64,000 bases of DNA from Arthrobacter sp. Soil762 (GCF_001428335.1 NZ_LMSG01000017.1:251350-315349), one strand, 5' to 3'; positions 43,394 to 52,652 are shown, counted from the first letter of the stretch. A program made the numbers and translations. The notes: generated from the sequence alone by a model not told the origin.

Positions 43394-43594
43394 TCAGGGG
43401 CATCTCGGGTCCAGTGTGTGGACAAATTTCCGAAGAGGTGTGGACATGCGCACGCAAAGCCTATCCCGGACTTCGGGGATCTGTAGGTGGGCGAGCACTT
43501 CGGCGAGCTGTGCCGCCGTCGGCTCCTCGTCGTCGATGAGAGTGGACCAGAGTCCGCGGGCCGCGGCTGTCCGCTGGGCGGAACTCTGAGTCAT
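43394..43594 (-). pseudogene. DUF4192 gene fragment
   Basis: A short leftward frame reads AARGLWSTLIDDEEPTAAQL and AEVLAHLQIPEVRDRL, which aligns well by eye with the internal part of the full DUF4192 protein at 4974-6002 (ARTLWNGML...LQCPAIRDHL). The frame continues upstream of 43594 (FDQDFGEAV) without a start. Only about 55 residues of a family protein of about 340 remain, so this is a remnant. Confidence 0.6.
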
Positions 43595-43822
43595 GACGGC
43601 CTCGCCAAAGTCCTGGTCGAAGCCATTGAAGGCAATCGGTAAGGGTAGCTAGAAGTTTCAGTGTGCCAAATCCGGACCGCGGTAACAGTCGTGCCCCTTT
43701 GCGCAGCAGCCGTGGCGCAAAGGGGCCTCTGCGTCAACGGGGCGTGCACCAGCTCTGCAGTTGCCCGTTTATGTTGAAGAGTGTTTTGGCGCGACAGACG
43801 ACGCGGATTCGGGCCGGGGGCA
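43595..43822. other. Short spacer without a gene
   Basis: Nothing recognisable except a GC-rich hairpin-like stretch around 43690-43725 (GTGCCCCTTTGCGC and GCGCAAAGGGGC), which is a good inverted repeat and may act as a terminator for leftward transcription from the benE side. Confidence 0.45.
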
Positions 43823-43978
43823 TTACACGGCGTTGAGGTCTGAGGCCAGCAGCGCGGCTATCTCGTCAGCGACTCGTTCTTCGTCTTCGCCCAGAACGCC
43901 GTGGGTCAAGGGGAGCGTCTGTTCTCGATGGCGTCTGTATGTCAATCTCGCCAAAGCCTTGTCCGGAACGTTAGGCAT
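43823..43978 (-). CDS. Hypothetical 51-residue protein, uncertain
   Basis: ATG 43978 opens a short frame with ALARLTYRRHREQTLPLTHG and an acidic helix DEERVADEIAALL. It lies 65 bases downstream of benE on the same strand. I do not recognise it; it could be a small genuine gene or the tail of a lost one. No clear ribosome-binding site is seen. Confidence 0.3.
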   Translation of the reverse strand: MPNVPDKALARLTYRRHREQTLPLTHGVLGEDEERVADEIAALLASDLNAV

Positions 43979-44042
43979 GCATGGTCCCTCGCGGGCTCCA
44001 CTGAAACCTTGCCCATTTTGACGCTCCACGCGATCCGCTCCA

Positions 44043-45326
44043 TCAGGTCGCGGCGTGGTCCTGCCGCTCAAGCAGGAGGGACACACCGTAGCCGATGAGC
44101 ACGCCCCAGAATGCGGCATGGATGTTGAAGAGATCCAGGCCGGAGATCGTGACGACGAAAGTCACCAGGGCTCCCAAGGTGAAGTTCGTGGCGAAGGCGG
44201 TAACGAAGGCCTGTTGGAGGGCGCGCAGCATGGCGATTCCTCCCAGGGCCAGGATGAAGGCTTCGGGGGTGGCCAGCATGAGGCGGGTGAGTGTGGGGGC
44301 CAGCAGGGCGCACACCAGAGACAGCAGTCCGTAGACCAGCGCGGCGGTGTACTGGCGCTCTTTCTGTCCGGTGGCGGTCAGAAGGGCGTTGGTAGGTCCA
44401 GTGACGCAGGCGGACACAGCGCCGAATGCGGCGTTGAGCACTGAGAAGACGCCGGAGCTCATCGCGAAAACATTGATCGGAGGCTGGTGTCCTGCGGCCC
44501 GGAGCACTGCGGCGCCCTGCCCGTTCTGCACTACGAGGACCGTGAGTGCTAAGGGGATCACCAGTTCCAGTTGGGCTGCCCACGTGAACGCTGGGACGGT
44601 GAAAACGGGCACGGCCAGGATCGCTCCGCCCGGGGATATCGCGAACCGGCTGCTGAGCGCGACGGCGACGACGCCTGCCGCCAGGGTGCCGAGTACCGGA
44701 GGGAGGCGTTTGCCTAAGGCCGGCACGGCGGTCAGCACAAGGAACGTCAGCACCATGGGAGCCGCAACTGCGGGGTCGGCCTGTGTGGAGGAGACGATGT
44801 CTGTCCCGAACCGCAGGAAGACGGCGGCGACCATGGCCATGACGATCGGCACGGGAATCGCGGCCATGATGGGACGTACCAGTCCGGAAGAACCAAGGGT
44901 GAGAATCAGCACGCCAGCGGAGAAAAACGCCCCTACCACCTCAGGAAACGACAGATGCTGCAGCGACGGCCCCAACAGCACCGTCCCCGGGATGGACCAG
45001 GCGAAGCCCAATGGCTGGCGATAGATCAGTGACATGACCAGGGTCGCCGCGCCGGCGGATAGAAAAATGGCGAAGACCCACGAGGCGAGCTGGGCCTCTG
45101 TCAGTCCGCCGAGCGAACCGACGGTGAGGGTGACCGCCACCGGTCCTGATGCGGAGAAAGCCAGTCCGACGAGCCCGTTCGAGGCATAGTGCGGGCCGAT
45201 GTCCCGAAGGATGTCGCGTAAGCCGGCCGGGCGGCGCGTCGGCCGTTCGACGAGGGGTTGGGCCCCTTGGATCGGGCCGGGTAATGATCCGGTGGCCGCC
45301 GACGCGGTCCTTTGGAAGCGGGGCAT
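44043..45326 (-). CDS. benE: Benzoate transporter BenE
   Basis: 427-residue, roughly 12-helix membrane transporter of the benzoate:H+ symporter BenE family. Family-like segments: NGLVGLAFSASGPVAVTLTV, PLGFAWSIPGTVLL, VQNGQGAAVLRAAGHQPPIN, GAVSACVTGPTNALLTATG and TFVVTISGLDLFNIHAAFWG. It imports benzoate. AGGAG precedes the ATG. It is the last of a catA-catB-catC-benE series on the minus strand, facing the benABCD genes, so uptake and degradation are physically linked. Confidence 0.94.
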   Translation of the reverse strand: MPRFQRTASAATGSLPGPIQGAQPLVERPTRRPAGLRDILRDIGPHYASNGLVGLAFSASGPVAVTLTVGSLGGLTEAQLASWVFAIFLSAGAATLVMSLIYRQPLGFAWSIPGTVLLGPSLQHLSFPEVVGAFFSAGVLILTLGSSGLVRPIMAAIPVPIVMAMVAAVFLRFGTDIVSSTQADPAVAAPMVLTFLVLTAVPALGKRLPPVLGTLAAGVVAVALSSRFAISPGGAILAVPVFTVPAFTWAAQLELVIPLALTVLVVQNGQGAAVLRAAGHQPPINVFAMSSGVFSVLNAAFGAVSACVTGPTNALLTATGQKERQYTAALVYGLLSLVCALLAPTLTRLMLATPEAFILALGGIAMLRALQQAFVTAFATNFTLGALVTFVVTISGLDLFNIHAAFWGVLIGYGVSLLLERQDHAAT

Positions 45327-45398
45327 GATGGCTCCTGGGCGATGACGGAGGTGGGGTCCTGGTGACCAAAAGGTCGCCGCAGAGGCTGTCTGGATTCG

Positions 45399-45677
45399 TC
45401 AGCTGATGCAGTTGGGATGCTTGGCTAACGGTGTGACCTTGATTTTCATGAAGGGGTACATCGGGAAACTGCTCAGGACCTGGTGCAGCTCATCGTTCGA
45501 TTCGACGTCAAACACCGAATAGTTCGCATACTCTCCGACCACTCGCCAGATGGAGGCAAGGCGACCTTCCTGTTGCAGGGCCTGGGAATACTCCTTCTCC
45601 AACCCCTGCATCCGGGCGACGTCCTCAGCAGAGAGGTGCGCCGGGAATTGCACGTCCATGCGGGCCAAAAACAACAT
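45399..45677 (-). CDS. catC: Muconolactone delta-isomerase
   Basis: 92-residue cytoplasmic enzyme, exactly the family length, converting muconolactone to 3-oxoadipate enol-lactone. Signatures: MLFLARMDVQFPAHLS, EKEYSQALQQEGRLASIWRV, and FPMYPFMKIKVTPLAKHPN at the C-terminus. AAGGAG precedes ATG 45677. It follows catB by 25 bases. The next pathway step (enol-lactone hydrolase, CoA transferase) is not in the window. Confidence 0.96.
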   Translation of the reverse strand: MLFLARMDVQFPAHLSAEDVARMQGLEKEYSQALQQEGRLASIWRVVGEYANYSVFDVESNDELHQVLSSFPMYPFMKIKVTPLAKHPNCIS

Positions 45678-45702
45678 TTTTTCTCCTTGGTGGTCGGGCT
45701 GG

Positions 45703-46803
45703 CTAGTACAGGCGGTAGGCCGCGAGTTTGTCCTCGTCGATCTCTGCTCCAACTCCCGGCAGATCCCGCACGGAGATCGTGCCGTCGATGATCCGGAGCG
45801 GATCAGCCAGCAGGTCGTCGGCCATATCGAGGAAATTCGAGAGTTCCCCTGCCCGGCGGCTCGTGGCCTCGTGGGCGGCGCCGAAGGTGACTGTGGCAAG
45901 CGAGCCGACCTGGGTGTCGATCTGGTTGCCCATGGTCACATCAACACCGAGACCGGTGCACAGTCCCAGTATCTCGGTGGCCTCAGTGAAGCCGGAACGG
46001 GCGGTCTTGATGCAGATGGCGTTGCAGCCGCCGGAAAGCAGTTCCCGGGATACGTCCCCTGCTGTGGGGACGGATTCATCGCCGACCACCGGGATTGGCG
46101 CTTTATCGACCAGGCGACGGCGGCTCAGCGCTTCCTTGGCGTCGCACGGTTCCTCGAGCATGGTCAGCCCAAGCCCCTCAGTCCTCCGGAGCACCTCAAG
46201 GGCTTCGTTCGCGGTCCAACCGCGGTTCGCGTCAAGGTAGATCTCCACGTCTTCGCCCAGTCCCTCGCGCAGCACGTGGCAGGCCTCCACGTCCAGGGAC
46301 AGGGGTCGACGGCCCACTTTCAGCTTGAAGGTTCTGATGCCGTACTGCTCGCCGAAACGCAGCGCCTCGTCGAGGAGTTCCTGCGCCGGCCGGAAGCCGA
46401 GCATGTGACTGACCCGCATTCGGTCGGTGTACCCACCCAGCAGTTTGTGCACAGGTGTGGCGAGTATCTTGCCGATCGCATCCCATACGGCGATGTCTAC
46501 GGCGCCTTTGGCCACCTGGTTGTGAATGGTCCTGCGCATCACTGCATGGATCTGCTCCCGGTCCATAATCTCGAGTCCGGTCAGCTGTGGGGCGAATGTC
46601 TTCTCGATGATCGTCCCGATGGACTCTTGTGTCTCGCCGTAGGTATAAGGACGGGGAGGTGCGTCCGCAACACCGACGACGCCGTCGTCGGTGTACACGC
46701 GCACCAGAACGTGGTCGGCGTTTGCCACCTCGCCGCTGGCGAACTTCAGCGGGTGCGTGTACGGGATGGAGTACGGGATCACTTCGATCCGCTCGATCTT
46801 CAA
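45703..46803 (-). CDS. catB: Muconate cycloisomerase
   Basis: 366-residue enolase-superfamily enzyme that lactonises cis,cis-muconate with Mn2+. Residues are visible: the K-x-K base in FKLKVGRRP, metal ligands in IYLDANRGW, MLEEPC and VGDESV, and the second lysine in ICIKTARSG. The start is TTG at 46803, with AAAGGA ten bases upstream; no in-frame ATG gives the family N-terminus MKIERIEVIPY. It sits between catA and catC on the same strand. Confidence 0.95.
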   Translation of the reverse strand: MKIERIEVIPYSIPYTHPLKFASGEVANADHVLVRVYTDDGVVGVADAPPRPYTYGETQESIGTIIEKTFAPQLTGLEIMDREQIHAVMRRTIHNQVAKGAVDIAVWDAIGKILATPVHKLLGGYTDRMRVSHMLGFRPAQELLDEALRFGEQYGIRTFKLKVGRRPLSLDVEACHVLREGLGEDVEIYLDANRGWTANEALEVLRRTEGLGLTMLEEPCDAKEALSRRRLVDKAPIPVVGDESVPTAGDVSRELLSGGCNAICIKTARSGFTEATEILGLCTGLGVDVTMGNQIDTQVGSLATVTFGAAHEATSRRAGELSNFLDMADDLLADPLRIIDGTISVRDLPGVGAEIDEDKLAAYRLY

Positions 46804-46930
46804 CGGCTCGGTTTCCTTTCGATAATGCCAGGCAGTCCAGTAGTGCAGGGAAGAACGGTGCCCCAGGGCTCACTGCCCTGGGGCACCTGATGGGACGGAA
46901 ATCAGAAACCCGACCATGTCAAAGGAGCTA

Positions 46931-47815
46931 TTACCTGGACTGTCCCACTTTGGCCAGGACGTAGTCATATGAGGCTTCTTCGCCGGCCGCGCCATCGGTA
47001 CGCGGTGTGGTGTGGAGCATCAGCTCCGGCTTGACAGCCGAAGCAATGTCGTCCGCATTGTGCGGGTCACCGGGGAAGTAGAGTTGCTGGGTCACGGACT
47101 GGAAGCCGGGTGCTGAGACCTTGATATGAATGTGGGCCGGGCGCCAGGCATGCCAGCCCGCAGCGCTGATTAGCTGCCCACAGGCTCCATCAGTGGGAAT
47201 CTGGTACGGAGCCGGGCGCATGGTGTGGAGGACGAATTGTCCATTGCTGTCGGCCTGCACGTTGGCGCGGAACAGCCACTCCGGCAGGCCCGGGGCGTAC
47301 TGGGAGTAGAAGCCCGCTGCGTCCGCATGCCAAATCTCGAGCTGTGCACCTTCGATCGGGTTGCCGTCGGTGTCGATGAACCGGCCGCTGAACTGCAGCG
47401 GAACGCCCTCTTCGTTATCACGCATCTCAAGCGTGGCGGGGGACTCCAGCACAGGGGAGCTCGGGACGTAATAGGGACCCTCGATGGTGCCCTTCGTGCC
47501 GGGCCGGTCCTGGGAGTTGACATCCTCCACGGTGTGCTCAAGCCACACGTCGAGGAACAGTGGCCACTCGCCATCGTTGCCCACCTTGATCAGCCAGGCT
47601 TTCAGGGCGTTGTATTCCTCGTAGGTGACTTCGTGTTCGACGACGATGTCGTTGGCCGCTTTGATGAGGGCACCCGCGAGTAAGCTCACGCGCTCTTTGG
47701 GAACCCCTGCTCCTGTGGGTTTGCCCGACGCGGCGAAGCGCTCGGTCGCTTTCGAACCGGCCTCCACGGCCGTACCCTCGTTTTCCTGCCGGGTGTCCAA
47801 CTGATTTTCAGTCAT
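46931..47815 (-). CDS. catA: Catechol 1,2-dioxygenase
   Basis: 294-residue intradiol ring-cleavage enzyme with Fe(III), converting catechol to cis,cis-muconate. Iron ligands can be placed: tyrosine in AGFYSQYAPG, tyrosine in RPAPYQIPTDG, and two histidines in WRPAHIHIKVSAPG. GPYYVPSSPV is the substrate-side motif. The first 30 residues are a polar extension. ATG 47815 is chosen because GGAGATCACC precedes it; a GTG at 47827 is possible. It is the first gene of the cat operon and divergent from benA. Confidence 0.96.
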   Translation of the reverse strand: MTENQLDTRQENEGTAVEAGSKATERFAASGKPTGAGVPKERVSLLAGALIKAANDIVVEHEVTYEEYNALKAWLIKVGNDGEWPLFLDVWLEHTVEDVNSQDRPGTKGTIEGPYYVPSSPVLESPATLEMRDNEEGVPLQFSGRFIDTDGNPIEGAQLEIWHADAAGFYSQYAPGLPEWLFRANVQADSNGQFVLHTMRPAPYQIPTDGACGQLISAAGWHAWRPAHIHIKVSAPGFQSVTQQLYFPGDPHNADDIASAVKPELMLHTTPRTDGAAGEEASYDYVLAKVGQSR

Positions 47816-47842
47816 GGTGATCTCCACACTCCTCTGTGCATT

Positions 47843-47866
47843 GGGAACGGGAAATGTCCCGTTCCC
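47843..47866 (-). promoter_or_regulatory. Hairpin in the catA leader
   Basis: GGGAACGGGA and its exact complement surround AATG, 28 bases upstream of the catA start. It may be an operator half-site pair or a stabilising leader hairpin. It is too far from a T-run to be a terminator. Confidence 0.6.
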
Positions 47867-48156
47867 TGAAACGCGCCGGCCGCGGGCAGTGCACCCGCGG
47901 GTTTACCGGCCTTCACGTGACGTCCATTTCATGCTAATCAGTCGATAAGGACGAAACAAGGACTTATATAGCGCTGATTATGTAGTCTCAAGTACATAAA
48001 AGCACCCTTGGTGTGGACTAGGGTTTTGCCTGATGTGAGCGTTGTCACCCTCCGCCACACTTGGTGGGACACATTCATCATTCCGCCCGAGGGGTTGAGC
48101 CTGGCCGCACAGTCGCTGCCCGCCCACCCGCACCCTCTCCAAAGAAGGAGCACACC
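47867..48156. promoter_or_regulatory. catA-benA divergent control region
   Basis: 290 bases between the two divergent operons. An AT-rich core around 47960-48000 contains the exact inverted repeat TTATGTA (47978-47984) and TACATAA (47993-47999), spaced by eight bases. It is a good candidate operator for BenR or the nearby LysR regulator acting in both directions (inference). AAGAAGGAG before benA is the ribosome-binding site. Confidence 0.6.
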
Positions 48157-49539
48157 ATGACCGAGAATCTGACACGTGTCCGTGAAGTCCTGGCTGACGC
48201 CGTCGTTGACGATCGAGAGAACGGCGTTATCCGGGCGAAGCGTGAAATCTTCACCGACCAAGAGATCTTTGAACTGGAGATGAAGCACATCTTCGAGGGC
48301 AACTGGGTTTACCTTGCCCATGAATCTCAGATTCCCAACGTGGGGGACTACTTCACCACCTACATTGGCCGGACTCCCGTCGTCCTTACCCGGGACAAGG
48401 AGGAAAAAATCAACTGCATCGTCAATGCCTGCTCCCACCGTGGCGCCATGCTGTGCAGACGCAAAACCGATAACAGGACCACCTTCACATGTCCTTTCCA
48501 CGGCTGGACATTCAAGAACTCCGGAGAGCTCCTTAAGGTCAAGGACTCCCGCAATGCCGGCTACCCGGAAACCTTCAATAAGGAGGGCTCGCACGACCTC
48601 ACCAAGGTAGCCCGCTTCGACTCCTACCGGGGCTTCCTTTTCGGCTCATTGAATGCTGACGTCCTCCCGCTGGAAGAACATTTGGGAGATGCCACCAAGG
48701 TCATCGATTCGATCGTGGACCAGTCCCCGGACGGACTCGAAGTCCTGCGCGGGGCTTCCACCTACACCTACGACGGCAACTGGAAGGTCCAGGCGGAAAA
48801 CGGCGCCGACGGCTACCACGTCACCGCCGTGCACTGGAACTACGCCGCGACGACTGCCCGCCGCACCGCTGGCGACTCCGCCAACAAGACCAAGGCCATG
48901 GACGCCGGCAAGTGGGGCAAGGTTAAAGGCGGCTTCTATTCCTACGATCACGGGCACCTGCTGCTGTGGCAGGAGTGGACCAACCCCGAGGACCGTCCCC
49001 TGTGGGACCGCCGCGAAGAGCTCGTCGAGAAGTACGGCGAGGAGATGGCAAACTTCATGATCAACATCTCACGCAACCTCTGCCTTTACCCGAACGTGTA
49101 CATCATGGACCAGTTCTCGTCGCAGATCCGTCACTTCCGTCCCATTTCAGCGGACCAGACCGAAGTGACGATCTACTGCATCGCACCAAAAGGTGAATCC
49201 CAGGAAAACCGCTCAAAGCGCATCCGCCAATATGAGGACTTCTTCAACGCAACCGGCATGGCCACACCGGACGACCTCGAGGAGTTCCGCTCGTGCAACA
49301 AGACCTACTGGGCCACCTCCGCGCCGTGGAACGATATGACGCGCGGCTCCACCCACGAGATTGCCGGTCCCGACGAGCAGGCCACAGCGCTGGGCATGTC
49401 GCGGGTGATCGCCTCCGGTGTGCGCACCGAAGACGAGGGGCTCTACCCGATCCAGCACGGGTACTGGAAGGAAGTAATGGACAAGGCCCTCGCCGACGCG
49501 GAAGCCGTTGCCCAGGAATCCTTGCCGGTCACGGCGTAA
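48157..49539 (+). CDS. benA: Benzoate 1,2-dioxygenase, large (alpha) subunit
   Basis: 460-residue catalytic subunit of the Rieske non-heme iron dioxygenase that turns benzoate into 1,6-dihydroxycyclohexa-2,4-diene-1-carboxylate. Rieske ligands: C92-x-H94 in ACSHRGAML and C112-x2-H115 in TCPFHGW. The mononuclear iron site is in [13 protein letters not shown] near residues 219-231. ATG 48157 follows AAGAAGGAG at six bases. It is first in benABCDR and divergent from catA. Confidence 0.96.
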   Translation: MTENLTRVREVLADAVVDDRENGVIRAKREIFTDQEIFELEMKHIFEGNWVYLAHESQIPNVGDYFTTYIGRTPVVLTRDKEEKINCIVNACSHRGAMLCRRKTDNRTTFTCPFHGWTFKNSGELLKVKDSRNAGYPETFNKEGSHDLTKVARFDSYRGFLFGSLNADVLPLEEHLGDATKVIDSIVDQSPDGLEVLRGASTYTYDGNWKVQAENGADGYHVTAVHWNYAATTARRTAGDSANKTKAMDAGKWGKVKGGFYSYDHGHLLLWQEWTNPEDRPLWDRREELVEKYGEEMANFMINISRNLCLYPNVYIMDQFSSQIRHFRPISADQTEVTIYCIAPKGESQENRSKRIRQYEDFFNATGMATPDDLEEFRSCNKTYWATSAPWNDMTRGSTHEIAGPDEQATALGMSRVIASGVRTEDEGLYPIQHGYWKEVMDKALADAEAVAQESLPVTA

Positions 49540-49577
49540 CCGAAACGTCCGATCAATACAGAGAGTGCTGAAAACCC

Positions 49578-50117
49578 ATGGCCAACCTCACTAACTCCGT
49601 GACCGCCCTCAAGAGCGCCGATGAAATCGCAACCCTCGAGACAGTCCGCGCCTTCCTTTACCGCGAAGCCCGGCTACTGGATGACCGCCAGTTCGACGAG
49701 TGGCTCGAGTGCTACCACCCGGACTCCGAGTACTGGATGCCGGCGTGGGACGTCGACGACCGGCTCACGGTAGACCCCCAGAACGAGATCTCGCTCATCT
49801 ACTACGACAACCGTGGAGGAATCGAGGACCGGGTCTTCCGGATCAAGACGGACCGCTCCTCCGCTACCTCGCTCCCGGAACCGCGCACCGGGCACAACAT
49901 CACCGACGTTGAAGTCCTGGAGCACGACGACGGCGGCCAGGTCAAAGTGCGCTTTAACTGGTTCACCCTGTACTTCCGGTACAACACCACCGATACCTAT
50001 TTCGGCACGAGCTTTTACACCATCGACCTTTCCGGCGGGCAGCCGGTGATCCTGAAAAAGAAGGTTGTACTGAAGAACGACTACATCCACCACGTGGTGG
50101 ATGTCTACATGATCTGA
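49578..50117 (+). CDS. benB: Benzoate 1,2-dioxygenase, small (beta) subunit
   Basis: 179-residue beta subunit of the ring-hydroxylating dioxygenase, an NTF2-like fold with a structural role in the alpha3beta3 oxygenase. Typical segments: FLYREARLLDDRQFDEWLEC followed by YHPDSEYWMP and DRLTVDPQNEISLIYYDNR, and the C-terminal KKKVVLKNDYIHHVVDVYMI. It lies 38 bases after benA. Confidence 0.96.
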   Translation: MANLTNSVTALKSADEIATLETVRAFLYREARLLDDRQFDEWLECYHPDSEYWMPAWDVDDRLTVDPQNEISLIYYDNRGGIEDRVFRIKTDRSSATSLPEPRTGHNITDVEVLEHDDGGQVKVRFNWFTLYFRYNTTDTYFGTSFYTIDLSGGQPVILKKKVVLKNDYIHHVVDVYMI

Positions 50118-50212
50118 CGGCGCCCGGCACGCGTACAGCGCGGCCGCAGGAGGGCCGCCAGGAGCGGCCCGCCGCCAGATCTGCTCGCAAGAGATAACCG
50201 CACTAACTTTCC

Positions 50213-50236
50213 GGGGGTCGCGAGGACGCGACCCCC
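50213..50236 (+). promoter_or_regulatory. Intercistronic hairpin before benC
   Basis: GGGGGTCGCG and its exact complement enclose AGGA; AGGAGG and the benC ATG follow directly. No T-run follows, so it is more likely an mRNA-processing or stability element that sets the ratio of oxygenase subunits to reductase than a terminator (inference). Confidence 0.65.
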
Positions 50237-50250
50237 AACCAGGAGGAATC

Positions 50251-51825
50251 ATGGGCCATCAGGTAGCCCTCAGTTTCGAAGACGGCGTCACGAAAGTCAT
50301 CAAAGTCGGCGACTACGAGACCGTCATGGACGCGGCGTACAAGGCACGCATCAACATCCCCTCAGACTGTCGGGATGGCGCCTGCGGCACGTGTAAGGCC
50401 TTTTGCGACTCCGGCTCGTTCGACCCCGGGGACTATATCGACGACGCCATGACCGAAGAGGAGCTTGAGAAGGGCTACCTCCTCACCTGCCAGGCCGTTC
50501 CGGAATCGGACCTCGCTATCCAGATCCCGGCCACCTCCGAATCCGCGAAAACCTCGGCTGCCACTTTTACTTCCATGCTGAAGGAACTCGACAAGCATTC
50601 GGAGTCCACCATCTCCTTCGCACTGGAGGTGCAGACACGGGAAGCCCTGGCTTTCCTGCCCGGCCAGTACGTCAACATCAAGGTCCCGGGCACCGACGCG
50701 GAGCGCTCGTACTCCTTCAGCAACGGCCCGGAAGTGGAAGACGCGTCGTTCATGGTGCGCATCACGCCGCAGGGCGCGATGTCCGAGTACCTGCGTGACC
50801 GGGCCGCGGTCGGGGACACCATCGAGTTCACAGGCCCGTACGGCTCCTTCTTCCTGCGCGAACCCAAGCGCCCCCTGCTCCTGCTGGCAGGCGGAACGGG
50901 TCTGGCTCCTCTCCTGTCCATTCTGGAGAAACTGTCCGAGAACCCGCCGGCCACGCCGGTCCACCTGATTTATGGGGTCTCCCGTGAAGCCGACATCGTG
51001 GGACTCGACTGGCTGCGCACCTACGAAGCGAAGCTGCCGACCTTCACCTGGGATCACATTGCCTCCGAGCCGGGGACGTCCGCACCGCACACAGGCTACG
51101 TAACGCAGATCATCCAGCCGTCCCACCTCAACGACGGCGACGTCGACATCTACCTCTGCGGCCCGCCGCCCATGGTCAACGCCGTCTCCAAGTGGCTGGA
51201 CACCGAGGACATCCAACCGGCCAACTTCTATTTCGAGCGTTTCGCCCCCAAAGAAGCCACCGGCGGGGACGCCGAGACGGGTGCGCCCGCGTCCGTGGAG
51301 GAGCTGGAAAGCGCGGGCGACACCATCAGCCGCGTGGAAGCCATTTCCTCCATGGAGACCGGCCGGCTCGAGTTCCGCAAGGAAGACAGTTTCGCGCACC
51401 TGGACGCCCGCATGGGCCTTGAACTTGCCGTGACCGAACTGATGTTGGACCGCCTGAGCAAGGAGCAGCTGCACCAGTTCCGTCGTCTTGCCGAAGAGAC
51501 CACACGTGCGGTGGACGCCGGGAGAGTTCTTGACCCCGAAGAGTACGTCAGGACCAACGAAGAGTTCCACGAGTACCTGTTCACGATCTCCGACAACCCG
51601 ATGCTGCTGGAGTCGTACCGTCGGCTCGACGTCCACGCGCAAATGGCAGCAACTTTTGAAGTGGGCACCCATATCTTTGAACGGGTCGCCCAGGACCACC
51701 TTGATGTCGTAGACGCGTTTGAGCGGGGCGACAAGGAACGGGCCCGGGAAGTCATCATGGCCCACGCCCGCGATGCGAAGGGCACCATGGCCGAAGCGAT
51801 CGATGCCATGGGCAAGGGTTCGTGA
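50251..51825 (+). CDS. benC: Benzoate 1,2-dioxygenase reductase with C-terminal FCD-type domain
   Basis: 524 residues, about 185 longer than the classic BenC. Residues 1-95 are a plant-type 2Fe-2S ferredoxin (C40, C45, C48, C80). Then FAD binding (RSYSFS at 152-157) and NAD binding (GGTGLAP at 214-220, CGPPPM at 303-308) pass electrons from NADH to BenAB. Residues about 345-375 are a linker. Residues 385-512 look like an FCD domain, the ligand-binding half of GntR/FadR regulators: TNEEFHEYLFTISDN, QDHLDVVDAFERGD and IMAHARD keep the asparagine/histidine metal-site pattern. No HTH is present. AGGAGG precedes ATG. The start of benD overlaps the end. Confidence 0.93.
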   Translation: MGHQVALSFEDGVTKVIKVGDYETVMDAAYKARINIPSDCRDGACGTCKAFCDSGSFDPGDYIDDAMTEEELEKGYLLTCQAVPESDLAIQIPATSESAKTSAATFTSMLKELDKHSESTISFALEVQTREALAFLPGQYVNIKVPGTDAERSYSFSNGPEVEDASFMVRITPQGAMSEYLRDRAAVGDTIEFTGPYGSFFLREPKRPLLLLAGGTGLAPLLSILEKLSENPPATPVHLIYGVSREADIVGLDWLRTYEAKLPTFTWDHIASEPGTSAPHTGYVTQIIQPSHLNDGDVDIYLCGPPPMVNAVSKWLDTEDIQPANFYFERFAPKEATGGDAETGAPASVEELESAGDTISRVEAISSMETGRLEFRKEDSFAHLDARMGLELAVTELMLDRLSKEQLHQFRRLAEETTRAVDAGRVLDPEEYVRTNEEFHEYLFTISDNPMLLESYRRLDVHAQMAATFEVGTHIFERVAQDHLDVVDAFERGDKERAREVIMAHARDAKGTMAEAIDAMGKGS

Positions 51826-52652
51826 CGGTGGCAGCGTACGCGGGACAGTTCATTACGCCGGGCCGTTTCGCTGGCAAAGTGGCGGTGGTTACGGGCGCGG
51901 CCCAGGGAATCGGGCAGAAAGTCGCGGAGCGGATCGGGGCCGAGGGAGGTTTTGTGGTCCTCGTTGACCGCGCTGACATTGTGCAGGACGTGGCGAAGGG
52001 CATCCAGGACGCCGCGCAGGAGTCGGGATCCTGTGGGTCAGCCATCGCCGTGACGGCGGACCTGGAAAGTTTCGCCGGAGCCGAGCGGGCAGTGAACGCG
52101 GCCCTGGCCCGCCACGGAAGGATTGACGTACTCGTCAACAACGTGGGAGGGACCATTTGGGCCCGCCCTTTCGAAGAATACGACGAGGAGAAGATTGAGC
52201 GGGAGATCCGCCGTTCGCTGTTCCCCACCCTGTGGTCCTGCCGCGCCGTGCTGCCGGCGATGCTTGCCCAGGAATCGGGCACCATCGTCAACGTCTCCTC
52301 AGTGGCCACGCGCGGAGTGCACCGCGTCCCCTATGCCGCGGCGAAGGGAGGCGTTAACGCCCTGACCCAGTCGTTAGCCATGGAGGTCGCCGGGCGCGGC
52401 ATCCGCGTGGTTGCTACCGCCCCGGGCGGCACGGAAGCTCCGCCCCGAAGGGTCAAGCGCGGACCGGAGGCTGAGTCCTCCACCGAAAAGGCGTGGTACC
52501 AGGCCATCGTGGACCAGACCGTTGGGTCGTCCTTTTTGAAGCGGTACGGCACCCTGGACGAACAGGCTGCGCCGATTGTTTTCCTGGCCTCCGACGAAGC
52601 CTCATATGTCACTGGCAGCGTCCTTCCGGTGGCAGGCGGAGACCTGGGTTGA
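51822..52652 (+). CDS. benD: 1,6-dihydroxycyclohexa-2,4-diene-1-carboxylate dehydrogenase
   Basis: 276-residue short-chain dehydrogenase that oxidises and decarboxylates the benzoate cis-diol to catechol with NAD+. SDR motifs: VVTGAAQGIGQKVAERI (cofactor), VLVNNVGG, and the catalytic tyrosine and lysine in VPYAAAKGGVNAL. GTG start overlapping the benC stop (GTGA), so translation is coupled. Its catechol product feeds CatA encoded on the divergent side. Confidence 0.95.
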   Translation: MTVAAYAGQFITPGRFAGKVAVVTGAAQGIGQKVAERIGAEGGFVVLVDRADIVQDVAKGIQDAAQESGSCGSAIAVTADLESFAGAERAVNAALARHGRIDVLVNNVGGTIWARPFEEYDEEKIEREIRRSLFPTLWSCRAVLPAMLAQESGTIVNVSSVATRGVHRVPYAAAKGGVNALTQSLAMEVAGRGIRVVATAPGGTEAPPRRVKRGPEAESSTEKAWYQAIVDQTVGSSFLKRYGTLDEQAAPIVFLASDEASYVTGSVLPVAGGDLG

